DNA of 64,000 nt from an uncultured Lactobacillus sp. (GCF_948948975.1 NZ_CARBVX010000006.1:36324-100323); one strand, 5' to 3'. Positions 46,123-56,669 are shown, counted from the stretch's first letter. The notes: generated by a model not told the origin, from the letters alone. Translations and numbers: made by a program.

Positions 46123-46746
46123 ATGGATACTTTATTATTTGCAACTAACAATAAGAATAAGGCTAGAGAAGTTGAAGAGGCCTTAAAGAAAATAAATTTT
46201 CCCATTCATGTAATTACTAATCAGGACCTAACTGATCCGCCTCATGTTTTAGAAACTGGGACAACATTTTTAGCTAACGCAAAACTAAAAGCTCATAAAA
46301 TGGCAGAGTTCAGTAATTTACCCACTCTTGCTGATGATTCAGGTTTATCAGTTGATAAATTAAATGGAGCTCCTGGAGTTCATTCTGCTCGCTATGGAGG
46401 AGAAGCTCATAATGATGCCTTAAATAATGCAAAATTATTAGCTGAACTAGGTGGTGTTCCTCAAGAGAAAAGACAAGCTACCTTTCATACAACTATGGTA
46501 GTTTCTTGGCCTGGTAGATTTGATGATGATTTAGTAACGCAAGGTGAAATTAGAGGCGAAATTTTGACTTATCCGCGGGGGGATGGAGATTTTGGCTATG
46601 ATCCACTTTTCTTTGTTCCAGATAAAGGGAAGACATTTGCGGAAATGACAGTAGATGAAAAAAATGCTATTTCTCATCGTGGCCAAGCATTAAGAAAATT
46701 ACTTGCTGAGCTACCGACTTGGTGGAAAAAAATGGAAAATGAATAG
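46123..46746 (+). CDS. rdgB: Non-canonical purine NTP pyrophosphatase (RdgB/HAM1 family)
   Basis: A 207-residue enzyme: ATNNKNKAREVEEAL, ADDSGLSVDKLNGAPGVHSARYGG, GDGDFGYDPLF and SHRGQALRKL. It hydrolyses ITP, dITP and XTP to keep them out of nucleic acids. It shares an operon with murI, a pairing seen in other Firmicutes. A strong terminator follows. Confidence 0.95.
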   Translation: MDTLLFATNNKNKAREVEEALKKINFPIHVITNQDLTDPPHVLETGTTFLANAKLKAHKMAEFSNLPTLADDSGLSVDKLNGAPGVHSARYGGEAHNDALNNAKLLAELGGVPQEKRQATFHTTMVVSWPGRFDDDLVTQGEIRGEILTYPRGDGDFGYDPLFFVPDKGKTFAEMTVDEKNAISHRGQALRKLLAELPTWWKKMENE

Positions 46747-46755
46747 TATGTAAAA

Positions 46756-46794
46756 GACTTAATTCCGATATTATATTGGAATTAAGTCTTTTTG
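46756..46794 (+). terminator. murI-rdgB terminator
   Basis: GACTTAATTCC and GGAATTAAGTC arms, then TTTTT. Confidence 0.88.
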
Positions 46795-46829
46795 TTATTT
46801 ATATGTTAAATAATGGCTTTTATTTATAT

Positions 46830-46845
46830 ATGAAAGCGCTATACT
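46830..46845 (+). promoter_or_regulatory. cre site overlapping the ackA -10
   Basis: ATGAAAGCGCTATAC (46830-46844) matches the cre consensus well. Its end coincides with a -10-like TATACT (46840-46845). Overlap with the -10 implies CcpA repression, unlike Bacillus subtilis ackA, where CcpA activates from further upstream. Confidence 0.7.
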
Positions 46846-46898
46846 GAAAAGGGAAGGATAATTTATATATGTTTAAGTAGATTTTGAGGTTATAACAT

Positions 46899-48077
46899 AT
46901 GAAAAAAATTCTAGCAATCAATTCGGGGAGTTCTTCTTTTAAATACAAATTATTTTCTTTCCCTGATGAAAAAGTAATAGCTTCAGGAATGGCTGACAGA
47001 GTAGGAAAAGAAAATGCTGTCTTTAAAATTAAATTGAGTAATGGTCAAGAATATATAAAAAATCTGCCTATTCATAACCAAGAAGAGGCAGTTAAATTAT
47101 TAATTGAAGATTTAAAAAATTTTCACGTAGTTGAAGATTTGCGAGAAATTAGTGGTGTCGGTCATAGAGTAGTAAATGGAGGAGAAATTTTTAAAGAATC
47201 CGTCCATGTTAAAGAAAAGGAACTACAGGAAATATTTGATCTGGGAGAGCTAGCACCGTTGCATAATATTCCAGAGGCAAATGGCATTAAGGCATTCATG
47301 AGGATTATCCCTAATGTACCTCAAGTGGTAGTTTTTGATACTTCATATCATCAAACTTTAGATCAGATTCATTATCTTTACTCCATTCCTTATGAGTATT
47401 ATCAAAAATATGGTATTAGAAAGTATGGTGCGCACGGAATTTCAATTTCTTATGTGGCCCATCGTGCGGCACAGATGCTTAATAAGAATCCTAACTTAGT
47501 CAATCTGATTGTTTGTCATTTAGGATCTGGGGCTTCTGTTACCGCAGTAAAAAATGGAAAATCTTATGATACTTCAATGGGAATTAGTCCACTTACTGGG
47601 GTAACAATGGGAACTAGAAGTGGTGACTTTGATCCAGCTGCCTTACAACGTTTAATGCATAAAACTGGAATAAATATCGATGAAGCTGTTGAAATTTTGA
47701 ACTATAAATCAGGATTATTGGGGATTTCAGGTATATCTTCAGATATGAGAGATTTAATTGAGAGTAAAGATAAACGTGCAAAGCTAGCTCGAAAGATATT
47801 CATTAATCGTGTAGTTAGGTATGTTGGCGCATATGCAGCTGAACTAAATGGTGTTGATGCAATTATATTTACTGCTGGAATTGGAGAACATGATCCTGGT
47901 ATTAGAGCAGGAGTGATGGCATCATTAAAATATTTAGGACTAGATCCTGATTTTAAAGCTAATCGGACAGATGGAGAAAAGTTTATTTCTAAACCTAATT
48001 CAAAAGTAAAAGCAATGATTGTTCCTACTAACGAAGAATTAATGATTGCTCGTGAGGTAGTGCGAGTTTTGCAATAA
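46899..48077 (+). CDS. ackA: Acetate kinase
   Basis: A 392-residue kinase: ILAINSGSSSFKYKLF, GVGHRVVNGGE, HLGSGASVTAVKNGKSYDTSMG and FTAGIGEHDPGIR. It converts acetyl phosphate and ADP to acetate and ATP. A cre site sits at the promoter. It stands alone between two terminators, with no pta nearby. The Shine-Dalgarno (TTGAGGTT) is modest. Confidence 0.95.
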   Translation: MKKILAINSGSSSFKYKLFSFPDEKVIASGMADRVGKENAVFKIKLSNGQEYIKNLPIHNQEEAVKLLIEDLKNFHVVEDLREISGVGHRVVNGGEIFKESVHVKEKELQEIFDLGELAPLHNIPEANGIKAFMRIIPNVPQVVVFDTSYHQTLDQIHYLYSIPYEYYQKYGIRKYGAHGISISYVAHRAAQMLNKNPNLVNLIVCHLGSGASVTAVKNGKSYDTSMGISPLTGVTMGTRSGDFDPAALQRLMHKTGINIDEAVEILNYKSGLLGISGISSDMRDLIESKDKRAKLARKIFINRVVRYVGAYAAELNGVDAIIFTAGIGEHDPGIRAGVMASLKYLGLDPDFKANRTDGEKFISKPNSKVKAMIVPTNEELMIAREVVRVLQ

Positions 48078-48124
48078 AAAAAGATTAAGTAGGATTAGAC
48101 AAAGGTCTAACTACTTAATCTTTT
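48076..48124. terminator. Bidirectional terminator between ackA and the MscS gene
   Basis: AAAAGATTAAGTAG and CTACTTAATCTTTT arms with an inner TTAGAC/GTCTAA pairing. Confidence 0.88.
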
Positions 48125-49019
48125 AAGAAGTAGTAGTATTTTCTTGTTTTGTTGGTAGGGAGCTAAATTTGATATTTTGTTGATTGAACTCTTTGATATA
48201 AGCACTCAGATAAGCATTTTTTACCTGGCTTTGACTATTAGCTACTACTTGAAAATGAATTTGATAAATAATACTTGAGCCGGTTTGATTTACAATTCCA
48301 ATAATTTGTGGTCCCTTTTTAATTTGATTTTTAAATTTATCTTTGAGGGCTGCATTTACTGTGTTAATTGCATGGTTAACATCGGTGAGATCGTTTTCAA
48401 CAGATAAATTCAAATTAATGTTCATACTCCATCCAGAATGTGAACCATGAGTTAAATTTTCTACAATAGTAATATTGCGATTGGGAATATAGATAACTGC
48501 CCCATTGGTAGTTTTAAGACGAGTATTACGTAAAGTAAAAGAAAGAACGGTTCCAGTGTAGGTGCCAATTTTGACAGTATCGCCAATGTTATATTCACCT
48601 TCACTTAGAATATTTATTCCCGTTATTAGATCACTTACTAAACCTTGAGCTCCCATCCCTAAAGCAAGAGAAACAAGTCCCACACTGGCAAGAAGAGTTC
48701 CGACAGGAATACCAAGTAGGGTAAGAAGACTATACAAATAGAAGAGAAGAATTAAAAATTCAAAAGCAGCAACTACAAGTTGAGCTATAGTTCTCTTCCT
48801 TCCAGTCATATGTTCTTGAAACTTGGGATTCTTCAATAAGTAACGTGTTAATAAGCGTTTACCTATACGCCAAATTAGGAAAAAGACTACAGTTATAAAG
48901 GCAATCTGGCTACCACGCTTTATTAGTGTGTGCCCTACAGTGTTCCAATCAATTAGAGAATCAACATTACTATTTTTTTTAGTTGTAGTTGTTCCTTTTA
49001 AAATCGTTGACCAGTTCAA
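48123..49019 (-). CDS. MscS-family mechanosensitive channel
   Basis: A 298-residue membrane protein with hydrophobic segments around 30-50, 75-100 and 103-125, followed by the MscS pore and beta-domain pattern (LGMGAQGLVSDLITGINIL, GEYNIGDTVKIGTYTGTV, IPNRNITIVENLTHG). It opens under membrane tension to release solutes on osmotic downshift. The TTG start at 49019 has AAGGAG 8 nt before it. Convergent with ackA. Confidence 0.88.
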   Translation of the reverse strand: MNWSTILKGTTTTKKNSNVDSLIDWNTVGHTLIKRGSQIAFITVVFFLIWRIGKRLLTRYLLKNPKFQEHMTGRKRTIAQLVVAAFEFLILLFYLYSLLTLLGIPVGTLLASVGLVSLALGMGAQGLVSDLITGINILSEGEYNIGDTVKIGTYTGTVLSFTLRNTRLKTTNGAVIYIPNRNITIVENLTHGSHSGWSMNINLNLSVENDLTDVNHAINTVNAALKDKFKNQIKKGPQIIGIVNQTGSSIIYQIHFQVVANSQSQVKNAYLSAYIKEFNQQNIKFSSLPTKQENTTTS

Positions 49020-49141
49020 AACATCATCTCCTTAGCAATTTCTTTAGATAGTATATCAAAAAGTAAGGTACTATTTCATTGCTTGAGGGGAGGAATAATG
49101 CTAGACTTTTTATGAGAGGAATAATTAATGGAGGATAGATT

Positions 49142-49573
49142 ATGTCAATTTCATATGGTGCATTAGCTGGCTTGATTGCAGCAGTTGCCTTTTTAATCTT
49201 AGTCTTATTTACTTTGCCTTTAATTGTTAGAGCAACTAAGACAATGAAGAAAGTTGACTCAACTATGGATAGCGTTAATACAGCAGTTGAAGATTTAACT
49301 AAGCAGACTGCAGTATTGATGAAACAAAGTGAAGATTTATTAGAAAAAAGTAATGCTCTTCTAGCCGATGTAAATGGTAAAGTAACTGAATTAGAACCAG
49401 TTGTAAAAGCAGCTGCAGATTTAGGTGAAAGTGTGTCAGATATTAATTCTTCATCAAGAAGAATGATTGAGCGTTTCTCTGGTATGGGTATTAGAGGAGC
49501 TGGAATTGGCATCTTTTCATCTCTAGTTAGTCGAATGTTTGCAAGACGTAAACGTCGTCGTGGTGAAGACTAA
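49142..49573 (+). CDS. DUF948-type membrane-anchored protein
   Basis: A 143-residue protein with one N-terminal membrane segment (about 8-30) and a helical coiled-coil region (VDSTMDSVNTAVEDLTKQTA), ending in a very basic tail (ARRKRRRGED). It resembles DUF948 proteins, linked in Bacillus to general stress. AATGGAGGATAGATT precedes the ATG. It is co-transcribed with the YtxH-like gene 20 nt downstream. Confidence 0.8.
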   Translation: MSISYGALAGLIAAVAFLILVLFTLPLIVRATKTMKKVDSTMDSVNTAVEDLTKQTAVLMKQSEDLLEKSNALLADVNGKVTELEPVVKAAADLGESVSDINSSSRRMIERFSGMGIRGAGIGIFSSLVSRMFARRKRRRGED

Positions 49574-49593
49574 TATATTAAAGGAGAACAATT

Positions 49594-49926
49594 ATGCGTA
49601 AATTAGGTGGATTTTTATTAGGTAGTGTTGTTGGTTTAGGCGTTGGCTTGATTGCTGGCTCATTATTATTACCAGAAGATGCAACTGATGATGTAAAGAA
49701 AAAGCTAGCTGAAAATGAAAAGCTACAAGATTTAAAAGAGAAATATGACAAGGGAACTGAAGCAATTAAGAATCAATTAGCATCATTTCCTAAATCAGTT
49801 GAAGATGATTCAGAATTAAAAGATTTTGATGATATCGTAATTGATGATACTAACAAAGATCTTGGTGAAGACGAAAAATCTGACAAAGAAGCTGTTAGTG
49901 ATCTAAATAACGCTGAAAATAATTAG
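49594..49926 (+). CDS. YtxH domain-containing protein
   Basis: A 110-residue protein beginning MRKLGGFLLGSVVGLGVGLIAGSLLLPE, the glycine-zipper membrane segment of YtxH proteins, followed by an acidic, disordered cytoplasmic or extracellular tail rich in Asp, Glu and Lys. The function is unknown; relatives are stress-induced. AAAGGAGAACAATT precedes the ATG. It forms a pair with the DUF948-type gene, and a terminator follows. Confidence 0.8.
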   Translation: MRKLGGFLLGSVVGLGVGLIAGSLLLPEDATDDVKKKLAENEKLQDLKEKYDKGTEAIKNQLASFPKSVEDDSELKDFDDIVIDDTNKDLGEDEKSDKEAVSDLNNAENN

Positions 49927-49934
49927 TTGATATT

Positions 49935-49966
49935 AAAGAACCAAGTTTTTACTTGGTTCTTTTTTT
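49935..49966 (+). terminator. Terminator after the YtxH gene
   Basis: AAAGAACCAAG and CTTGGTTCTTT arms, T run. Confidence 0.88.
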
Positions 49967-49970
49967 GTAT

Positions 49971-50005
49971 AAAAAACTGGTGATAGAGATAAACTATCAC
50001 CAGTT
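49971..50005 (-). terminator. pepQ terminator
   Basis: On the minus strand, AACTGGTGATAG-TTTATCT-CTATCACCAGTT then TTTTTT. Confidence 0.85.
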
Positions 50006-50019
50006 AATTCATTATTAAA

Positions 50020-51126
50020 TTAGTCTTTTATTGGAATGTATTTCAACTCTTTACTTGTCTTAGTAAAAGTCTCAAAGCCATTCTTTGTTACAACACCACA
50101 GTCTTCGATTCTGACGCCAGCTACGTTAGGAATATAAATACCAGGCTCAATTGAGAAACACATACCTTCTTCAAGAACAACATCATTTCCTTCCATAATT
50201 TGTGGAAATTCATGGACATTCATCCCAATACCATGACCAAGACGATGAATGAAGTACTCACCATAGCCAGCCTTAGTTATGATATCTCTAGCAACGGCAT
50301 CAAGCTCACTAGCTGTAATACCAGGTTTTGCGGCTTCAATAGCTGCTTGTTGAGCTTCACGATCAACTTCGTAAATTTCTTTTTCTTTAGCAGTTGGTTT
50401 TCCGTAAGCGACGGTTCTACTTGAGTCAGAAGCATAACCATTATGCATTGTTCCAAGGTCGAAAAGAACTAATTCATTTGGTTCAATCTTGTTCATGGTT
50501 GGACCAAGATGAGGGTTAGCAGCATTTTTACCCGCTTGAACGATTGTTTCAAAACTAGTGTGCATTACGCCTTTTTGAAGTTTTAACTGGTAATCAATTT
50601 GACCAGCAACGTAGCGTTCAGTTACACCATTTTTAAGTGCATTAAAGCCAATTTGAAAAGCAAAGTCGGCTTCTGCACCAGCAGCTTTTAATTGTTCAAC
50701 TTCTTCTGGTGTTTTACGTAAGCGCGCCTCAGCTACAAATGGAGACACATTATTTGTAAAGGAAGAATCTGGAAATGCAATTCTTAATGCTTCTAAGCGG
50801 TCAACTGAAAGATGTGCTTTTTCAATAGCAATATTATTTGGAATACCAATACGTTGATTTACCAAGTCAGAGATTTTTGACCATGGATTTTCGTGGTCTA
50901 GGTAGCCATAAACATCTCCATCCCAGGCTGAATTTTTAGCTTCTTCAACATTTAATTCAGGCGCAAAAATGAATGCTGGTTTATCTTTAAAAACAAGCAA
51001 AGCAAAAATTCTTTCGTGAGGATCCATACTGTAGCCAGTAAAGTAATTAATACTAATTGGATCAGAGATGTAGGCAACATCATTATTGGTTGAAATTAAC
51101 CAATTTTGTAACTTATCTAAGTTCAT
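50020..51126 (-). CDS. pepQ: Xaa-Pro dipeptidase (prolidase)
   Basis: A 368-residue M24 metallopeptidase. Metal ligands are in [37 protein letters not shown] and [10 protein letters not shown]. It cleaves Xaa-Pro dipeptides in the cytoplasm, important for growth on casein peptides. AAAGGAGTTAAAATT precedes the ATG. It is divergent from ccpA, the classic lactobacillus arrangement, and shares the control region with a cre site. Confidence 0.95.
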   Translation of the reverse strand: MNLDKLQNWLISTNNDVAYISDPISINYFTGYSMDPHERIFALLVFKDKPAFIFAPELNVEEAKNSAWDGDVYGYLDHENPWSKISDLVNQRIGIPNNIAIEKAHLSVDRLEALRIAFPDSSFTNNVSPFVAEARLRKTPEEVEQLKAAGAEADFAFQIGFNALKNGVTERYVAGQIDYQLKLQKGVMHTSFETIVQAGKNAANPHLGPTMNKIEPNELVLFDLGTMHNGYASDSSRTVAYGKPTAKEKEIYEVDREAQQAAIEAAKPGITASELDAVARDIITKAGYGEYFIHRLGHGIGMNVHEFPQIMEGNDVVLEEGMCFSIEPGIYIPNVAGVRIEDCGVVTKNGFETFTKTSKELKYIPIKD

Positions 51127-51195
51127 AATTTTAACTCCTTTTTTAACATATACTGGGAGTATATCATATAATATGGTAAAATAATTAGTTTTTAG

Positions 51196-51210
51196 TCGTA
51201 AACGGTTGCA
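51196..51210. promoter_or_regulatory. cre site in the pepQ-ccpA intergenic region
   Basis: TCGTAAACGGTTGCA matches the cre consensus at all but one defined position (C for T at position 2). It lies between the divergent genes and could mediate CcpA control of both. Confidence 0.75.
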
Positions 51211-51269
51211 ATGTCTTGATATTCTTGATAAGTTATAAAAGAGTGTTTTTACAGGAGTGTGAGAAATTT

Positions 51270-52265
51270 ATGCAAAAACAAGAAGTAACTATTTATGATG
51301 TTGCTCGTGAAGCAAAAGTTTCTATGGCTACTGTTTCAAGAGTAGTAAATGGAAATAATAATGTACGTAAAGAAACACGTGAAAAGGTATTAGCTGTCAT
51401 TGACCGTTTGCATTACCAACCTAATGCCGTAGCTCAAGGATTAGCTTCAAAGAGAACCACAACAGTTGGTTTGATTGTTCCCGATTTAACGAATATGCAC
51501 TTTGCAGAATTATCTAAAGGAATTGACGATATTGCTACAATGTATAAGTACAATATCTTACTTTCTAGCGTCGGTAATACGTTGTTAAATGAAGATCAAG
51601 TGATCCAAAACTTACTTAATAAGCAAGTTGATGGTGTAATTTATATGTCAAACTTAATGAGTGAAAGTGCACAAGAGATTTTTAAGCGCACTAATACACC
51701 AGTTGTTTTGGCAGGGACTGCTGATGCAAATCAAGATTTTCCTAGTGTAACAATTGATTATAAGGCAGCTGAAAAAGAAGCTTTAGGCTTATTATTAAAG
51801 AATGGTAAGAAAAATCTTGCTTTAGTTGTTGGTGATGGAAAAGCTTATGTTAATAAGGACAATCGCTTTGTAGCTTATAAAGATTTTATGGAAGAACATA
51901 ATTTAGATAATGTTCATATCTATGAAGATGCTAGAACTTACGAAGATGGCTATGAATTATTTGAACAAATTAAAGCAGATAAAGTAGATGGAATTATTGC
52001 TACTCGTGATGTAACTGCAGCAGGTATTACTAATGCAGCAGTTGATGCGGGCGTATCCATTCCAGATGACTTAGAAATTATCTCCGCGGCTTCAACTAAT
52101 GTGGCTAAAATTGTTCGTCCGCAATTAACCACTGTTCAACAACCACTTTATGATATCGGTGCTGTTGCAATGAGAATGTTAACTAAATTAATGAGTGACG
52201 AAGAACTAGATGAAGCTCATGTTATCTTGCCATATACTTTAAAGCAATCTCGTTCTACTAAATAA
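51270..52265 (+). CDS. ccpA: Catabolite control protein A (LacI family)
   Basis: A 331-residue LacI-type regulator. The HTH is VTIYDVAREAKVSMATVSRV with the minor-groove hinge YQPNAVAQGLASKR, and the C-terminal domain has the periplasmic-binding fold (TVGLIVPDLTNMHFAEL). With HPr-Ser-P it binds cre sites and mediates carbon catabolite repression. ATG 51270 is preferred over 51216 because the family N-terminus starts there. Four candidate cre sites are present in this window. Confidence 0.95.
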   Translation: MQKQEVTIYDVAREAKVSMATVSRVVNGNNNVRKETREKVLAVIDRLHYQPNAVAQGLASKRTTTVGLIVPDLTNMHFAELSKGIDDIATMYKYNILLSSVGNTLLNEDQVIQNLLNKQVDGVIYMSNLMSESAQEIFKRTNTPVVLAGTADANQDFPSVTIDYKAAEKEALGLLLKNGKKNLALVVGDGKAYVNKDNRFVAYKDFMEEHNLDNVHIYEDARTYEDGYELFEQIKADKVDGIIATRDVTAAGITNAAVDAGVSIPDDLEIISAASTNVAKIVRPQLTTVQQPLYDIGAVAMRMLTKLMSDEELDEAHVILPYTLKQSRSTK

Positions 52266-52279
52266 AGTATAGTTATACC

Positions 52280-52321
52280 AAAAATCCTCTTAGGTTAAAC
52301 TCAACCTAAGAGGATTTTTTC
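52280..52321. terminator. Bidirectional terminator between ccpA and the PBP gene
   Basis: AATCCTCTTAGGTT and AACCTAAGAGGATT arms, flanked by A and T runs. Confidence 0.9.
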
Positions 52322-52337
52322 ATATATAAATTTCTAA

Positions 52338-55154
52338 TTATGGAGTAGTAGGAGCATTATCTGCTGCTGCATCACCTGCAGTAGCTTCTGTGCTAGCAGA
52401 TCCGCTAATAGGAGCACTTTCACTTGGACTAATATTTGAATTTACTTCATTAGCTTCATTAGCGTTACTACTTTCTGATCTGTTATTTTGAGATGAAGAA
52501 GCCTCACGAGTAGAAGTGGTACTTCTCGTAGTTGAGGAAGAATTATTGTTTCCTCCTTGTCCTGTACTCCTAGCTTGTTCATCATTAGCTCCTACATTCC
52601 GATTAGTTGAGGAAGAAGAATTATTATTAGATTCACGATAAACTTCATGGTTTTTGCCATAATAATTTTTTGCATTTTCTGAAGTTGATCCATCAGCTAC
52701 AGAGAAGAGACTATTAATATTCTTCTTCTTAGAAATTGTCTTACCAGTGTAGATTAAGACTTTACCATAGTCATTATTTTTACCTTCTAAGTAATCATAG
52801 AAGAGGTTGTAGTCTTTAGTTGAGCCACCAATACCAAATCTAGCAGTTGCATTTGGTGCCGGTGAAAGACTTAATGCGGTAGTCTTTTTGCCACTGAGAT
52901 CAATATTATCGCCATCATAGCTTACCGTTCCAGGTAATGTTCCTGTTCTTGCTAAGACTCTATTTTTATAAACGGAGCTTGGACGCGTAGGAGCATCATT
53001 TAATTTAAAGATCGATGGATCTTCCTTATATAATGCATTAGCAATATTGGCCCATAAATTTAAATTAGTCTCACTAGAATTAGAATCTAAGTTGTATGAA
53101 TGACCATAGAAGTTATCATAGCCCATCCAACTAGAAATTGTAATTCCAGGAGTAGATCCATTAAACCAAATATCACGATAATCATTACTGGTTCCAGTTT
53201 TACCAATTAGATTCTTGTAGTCGAACTTCAAGGTACCGGTTAAGCTCGCAGCTGTCCCTTTAGTTACTACTTGGTGTAGCATCTTCTGCATAATGTAGGA
53301 AGTGCCTGTAGAGAAGACTTTCTGTGAATCTTGTTTGTGTTTATAGATTACTCGACCGGATGGATCTTGAATTTCTTCAATATAATATGGATCCGCACGT
53401 TTACCATTGTTATAGAAGTTAGAAAAAGCACTAGCATTATCGGCTACTGAAAAACCATAGTCCGTACCACCAAGGGCTAAACCTAAGTTTTCAAATTCTC
53501 TCTTACTTAAATTCAAGCCTAATTTCTTCATATCTTGACGTAGGTTGATATTTTTATCGTTGACTAACTTACTATATAAGTTTACAGCAGGAAGGTTATA
53601 AGACTTACTTAAAGCTTCTTGAGCTGAAATAAATCTATTTTCAACAGTTGAATTGTAGTCTGTTGGAATATAGTTACCGAACCTTGTAGGGAAGTCAGCA
53701 ATCGCAGTTTGGCTTGAGATAAGCTTATGCTCTATGGCTGGTCCATAAACTAAATATGGCTTAATTGAGGAACCAGGAGAGCGGTAAGTATCAAAGGCAT
53801 GGTTAATTTGGGAATTTTTAAAGTCAACCCCGCCACTAAATGCTAAGACCTTACCGGTAGCATTATCTATTACTACACTACCATTTTCAACATGCTCAGT
53901 AGTATTAACCCATTTATTAGTAGAAGAATCAAAATCACGAGAAGTTCGGTCTTGACCATACTTGTTTTGCTTAACAACCTGTTGCATGGTCTGGTATAGT
54001 GGCTTTCTAATTGTAGTTTTAATGTGATAGCCTTTTTGATGAAGAAGCTCAGTTGCGCTAGTTAGGTATTGATTATAGCGGTTTGTATCTTGTTTAACAT
54101 CAGATACTTTCAAGCCATCTTGTTCAATCAAGCTTTCAGCTAGAAGACTAGCACTCTTATTCATTACTAGATTGTATAAATAACCGCTCTGTTTCTTTTG
54201 CTTCGGTGCTTTTTCAGGAGCGAGGAAGTCAGCACGCAAATCATATTTTTTAGCTGCAAGATAAGCTTTTTTATTAATGTCGCCATTTCTGTACATCCGG
54301 AATAAAACAATGTCTTTTCGCCGCATTGCTAAGTCAAGATCACTTTTAACTTTTCCGTTTAAGCGATAGGGAGTATAGACAGATGGACTTTGAGGTAAAC
54401 CGGCAATAAAAGCAGCTTGCGGTAAATTAAGCTCAGAAATTGATTTACCAAATATACCTTCAGCAGCAGTTTTAATGCCGACAATATTTTCTCCGCGATT
54501 ATTTTTACCATAAGGAGCAGCATTTAAATATGCACGGAGAATGTCTTCTTTAGAAAAATGTTTTTCGATCTTATGAGCATAAAACATTTCAGTAACTTTT
54601 CTTCTCCAAGTTGTCTGGCTAGTTAAGAATTGCATCTTAACTAACTGCTGAGTTAAAGTTGACCCACCAGTCTGCACACCAACACCTGTTAGTTCAGAAA
54701 GTACAGCTCTAACTAAGGACTTAGGTAAAACACCCTTATGAATATAGAAGTTTTCATCCTCAGTGGCTGTTACAGCATTCTTAACGAGGGGAGTTAATTC
54801 ACTTTCACTTGCTTTTTTAGTAACCGTATCTGGTCGAACAGTAGCAATTTTTTTATTACCAGCATAGTAGAGGGTAGCTGAATTTTGAGCATGATTTATT
54901 TGATGATTTAATTCGCTAATAGTTGGAATAGGTTGATTACGAACAATGCCAAGTGCATAACCTCCACCAAAACCAATTAGTAAAAATAAACCGAAAAATG
55001 CAATTAAAATAAAATAATGAAAAACACGGCGCAAGGTTAAATAGACGATACCACTATAAAATTTCCACTGGCTTTCGTCTGATTCACTTTGCAGTGTTTT
55101 AACTTCTGGCCCCGCAGTTAGGAACTTTCTGATTTTCTCTTTTAAATTTTTCAC
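52338..55154 (-). CDS. pbp1A: Class A penicillin-binding protein (PBP1A-like)
   Basis: A 938-residue bifunctional enzyme: one membrane segment (about residues 48-70), a glycosyltransferase domain (ATEDENFYIHKGV, GGSTLTQQLVKM) and a transpeptidase with SSIKP, SYN (in SKSYNLPA) and KTG (IGKTGTSND). It polymerises and crosslinks peptidoglycan outside the membrane. The last ~110 residues are a Ser/Asn/Thr/Glu-rich low-complexity tail. The GTG start has AAAGGATC upstream. It is followed by a shared terminator with ccpA. Confidence 0.93.
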   Translation of the reverse strand: MKNLKEKIRKFLTAGPEVKTLQSESDESQWKFYSGIVYLTLRRVFHYFILIAFFGLFLLIGFGGGYALGIVRNQPIPTISELNHQINHAQNSATLYYAGNKKIATVRPDTVTKKASESELTPLVKNAVTATEDENFYIHKGVLPKSLVRAVLSELTGVGVQTGGSTLTQQLVKMQFLTSQTTWRRKVTEMFYAHKIEKHFSKEDILRAYLNAAPYGKNNRGENIVGIKTAAEGIFGKSISELNLPQAAFIAGLPQSPSVYTPYRLNGKVKSDLDLAMRRKDIVLFRMYRNGDINKKAYLAAKKYDLRADFLAPEKAPKQKKQSGYLYNLVMNKSASLLAESLIEQDGLKVSDVKQDTNRYNQYLTSATELLHQKGYHIKTTIRKPLYQTMQQVVKQNKYGQDRTSRDFDSSTNKWVNTTEHVENGSVVIDNATGKVLAFSGGVDFKNSQINHAFDTYRSPGSSIKPYLVYGPAIEHKLISSQTAIADFPTRFGNYIPTDYNSTVENRFISAQEALSKSYNLPAVNLYSKLVNDKNINLRQDMKKLGLNLSKREFENLGLALGGTDYGFSVADNASAFSNFYNNGKRADPYYIEEIQDPSGRVIYKHKQDSQKVFSTGTSYIMQKMLHQVVTKGTAASLTGTLKFDYKNLIGKTGTSNDYRDIWFNGSTPGITISSWMGYDNFYGHSYNLDSNSSETNLNLWANIANALYKEDPSIFKLNDAPTRPSSVYKNRVLARTGTLPGTVSYDGDNIDLSGKKTTALSLSPAPNATARFGIGGSTKDYNLFYDYLEGKNNDYGKVLIYTGKTISKKKNINSLFSVADGSTSENAKNYYGKNHEVYRESNNNSSSSTNRNVGANDEQARSTGQGGNNNSSSTTRSTTSTREASSSQNNRSESSNANEANEVNSNISPSESAPISGSASTEATAGDAAADNAPTTP

Positions 55155-55193
55155 AGATCAGGATCCTTTGTTAATTACTTTTCACCTATTATA

Positions 55194-55229
55194 GCAAAAA
55201 AAGGACTAGCATTGATGCAGTCCTTCTTT
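55194..55229 (-). terminator. Terminator of the GDPD-pepV operon
   Basis: On the minus strand, AAGGACTGCAT-CA-ATGCTAGTCCTT then T run, just past the pepV stop. Confidence 0.85.
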
Positions 55230-55252
55230 ACGAATTTATTAATATTTTTGGT

Positions 55253-56650
55253 TTACTTAGTTAATTCATAAATTGCTTCGGCATAAATAGCAATTGAATT
55301 AATTAAATCATCAACTTTCATGTATTCATTTGGTTGGTGCATAACAAGTGGGGCACCTTCTGGTTGGGCACCAAAGGCTACACCATGTTTGAATAGGCGA
55401 CCGTATGTACCGCCACCGATGATACCTTCATGTCCCTTCTTACCAGTTTGCTTTTCATAAACGGAAAGAAGTGTCTTAACGATTGGATCATCGCCAGGAA
55501 CATAGTGTGGAGCTTCAGCAGAGCCTTCAACTCTAGCATCTAAAATATCACCAAACTTTTCGTTGATATTTTTCACCATTTCTTCTGGTTCGATACCTTG
55601 AGGGTAGCGAACATTGTTTAAGAGGTATGCATTTTGACCTTCAAAGTTAAACATACTTGGTGAACTGGTTAAATCACCCATTAAGTCGTCATGGTGGAAA
55701 ATACCTAATTTCTTACCATTGAAATCTTTGTGTTCAACAGTTGCTAAGAAGTGTAAGAAGTTCTTTGCTTGGCCATCAAAGTTAAGACTGTCAAGGAAGA
55801 GGGCAAGGTAAGTAGCAGCGTTTCTACCAGTTTCAGGAGCTGATGCATGAGCGCCATGACCAGTTAATGTTAACGCAAGGCGACCGCTAAGCATTTCAGC
55901 CTTACCTTCAAGTTTGTGTTCTTTAAGGAAAAGATCAAATTTTTCTTTAATGCCGTCAATATCGCCTTCAAGTTGTGCATGAGCAGTTTGAGGGATGACG
56001 TTAGTAGCAATACCGGATTGGAATGTCCAAAGCTTAACGTCACCTTGACTTGGATCAAATTTGAAGTCAAGCTTCAAAGTAACAATTCCTTGTTCACCGT
56101 TGATAATTGGAAATTCAGCATCAGGTGAGAAGGCAACATCAGGAGCTGGTTGATGCTTGAGATAATAATCAATTCCTACCCAATTAGTTTCTTCATTAGT
56201 TCCAAGAACAAAATCAATCTTCTTTTTAGGCTTAAATCCATGCTCCTTTAAGATAAGCATTCCGTAGTAAGCAGCTAAAGCTGGTCCTTTATCATCAGCA
56301 CTACCACGACCATAAATTTTTCCATCTTTAATAGTCATCTTAAATGGATCAGTCTTCCAGCCTTCACCAGCAGGAACAACATCCATATGTCCAATAATAC
56401 CTACACGTTTGTCACCGGAACCCATATTGATTCGACCTGCATAGTTATCAAAATTTTCAGTATCGAAACCATCGCGCTTAGCAAAAGATAAAAACTTCTT
56501 CATTGCTTTAACTGGGCCAGGACCAACAGGATATTCTTTACTGGTATTGTTTAAATCTTCAGAAGAATCAATTGCGATTAATTCTTTTAAATCATTTAAA
56601 ATAGCATCCTTTTTTTCTTGAGCTAATTTTTTGTAATCTAGTTCTTCCAT
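55253..56650 (-). CDS. pepV: Dipeptidase PepV (M20 family)
   Basis: A 465-residue zinc dipeptidase. Metal and catalytic motifs: [34 protein letters not shown] and LGTNEETNW, plus GGGTYGRLF and MHQPNEYM near the end. It cleaves a broad range of dipeptides in the cytoplasm. TAAAGGAGTACATTT precedes the ATG. It follows the glycerophosphodiesterase by 19 nt and a terminator ends the unit. Confidence 0.95.
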   Translation of the reverse strand: MEELDYKKLAQEKKDAILNDLKELIAIDSSEDLNNTSKEYPVGPGPVKAMKKFLSFAKRDGFDTENFDNYAGRINMGSGDKRVGIIGHMDVVPAGEGWKTDPFKMTIKDGKIYGRGSADDKGPALAAYYGMLILKEHGFKPKKKIDFVLGTNEETNWVGIDYYLKHQPAPDVAFSPDAEFPIINGEQGIVTLKLDFKFDPSQGDVKLWTFQSGIATNVIPQTAHAQLEGDIDGIKEKFDLFLKEHKLEGKAEMLSGRLALTLTGHGAHASAPETGRNAATYLALFLDSLNFDGQAKNFLHFLATVEHKDFNGKKLGIFHHDDLMGDLTSSPSMFNFEGQNAYLLNNVRYPQGIEPEEMVKNINEKFGDILDARVEGSAEAPHYVPGDDPIVKTLLSVYEKQTGKKGHEGIIGGGTYGRLFKHGVAFGAQPEGAPLVMHQPNEYMKVDDLINSIAIYAEAIYELTK

Positions 56651-56669
56651 AAATGTACTCCTTTAATTT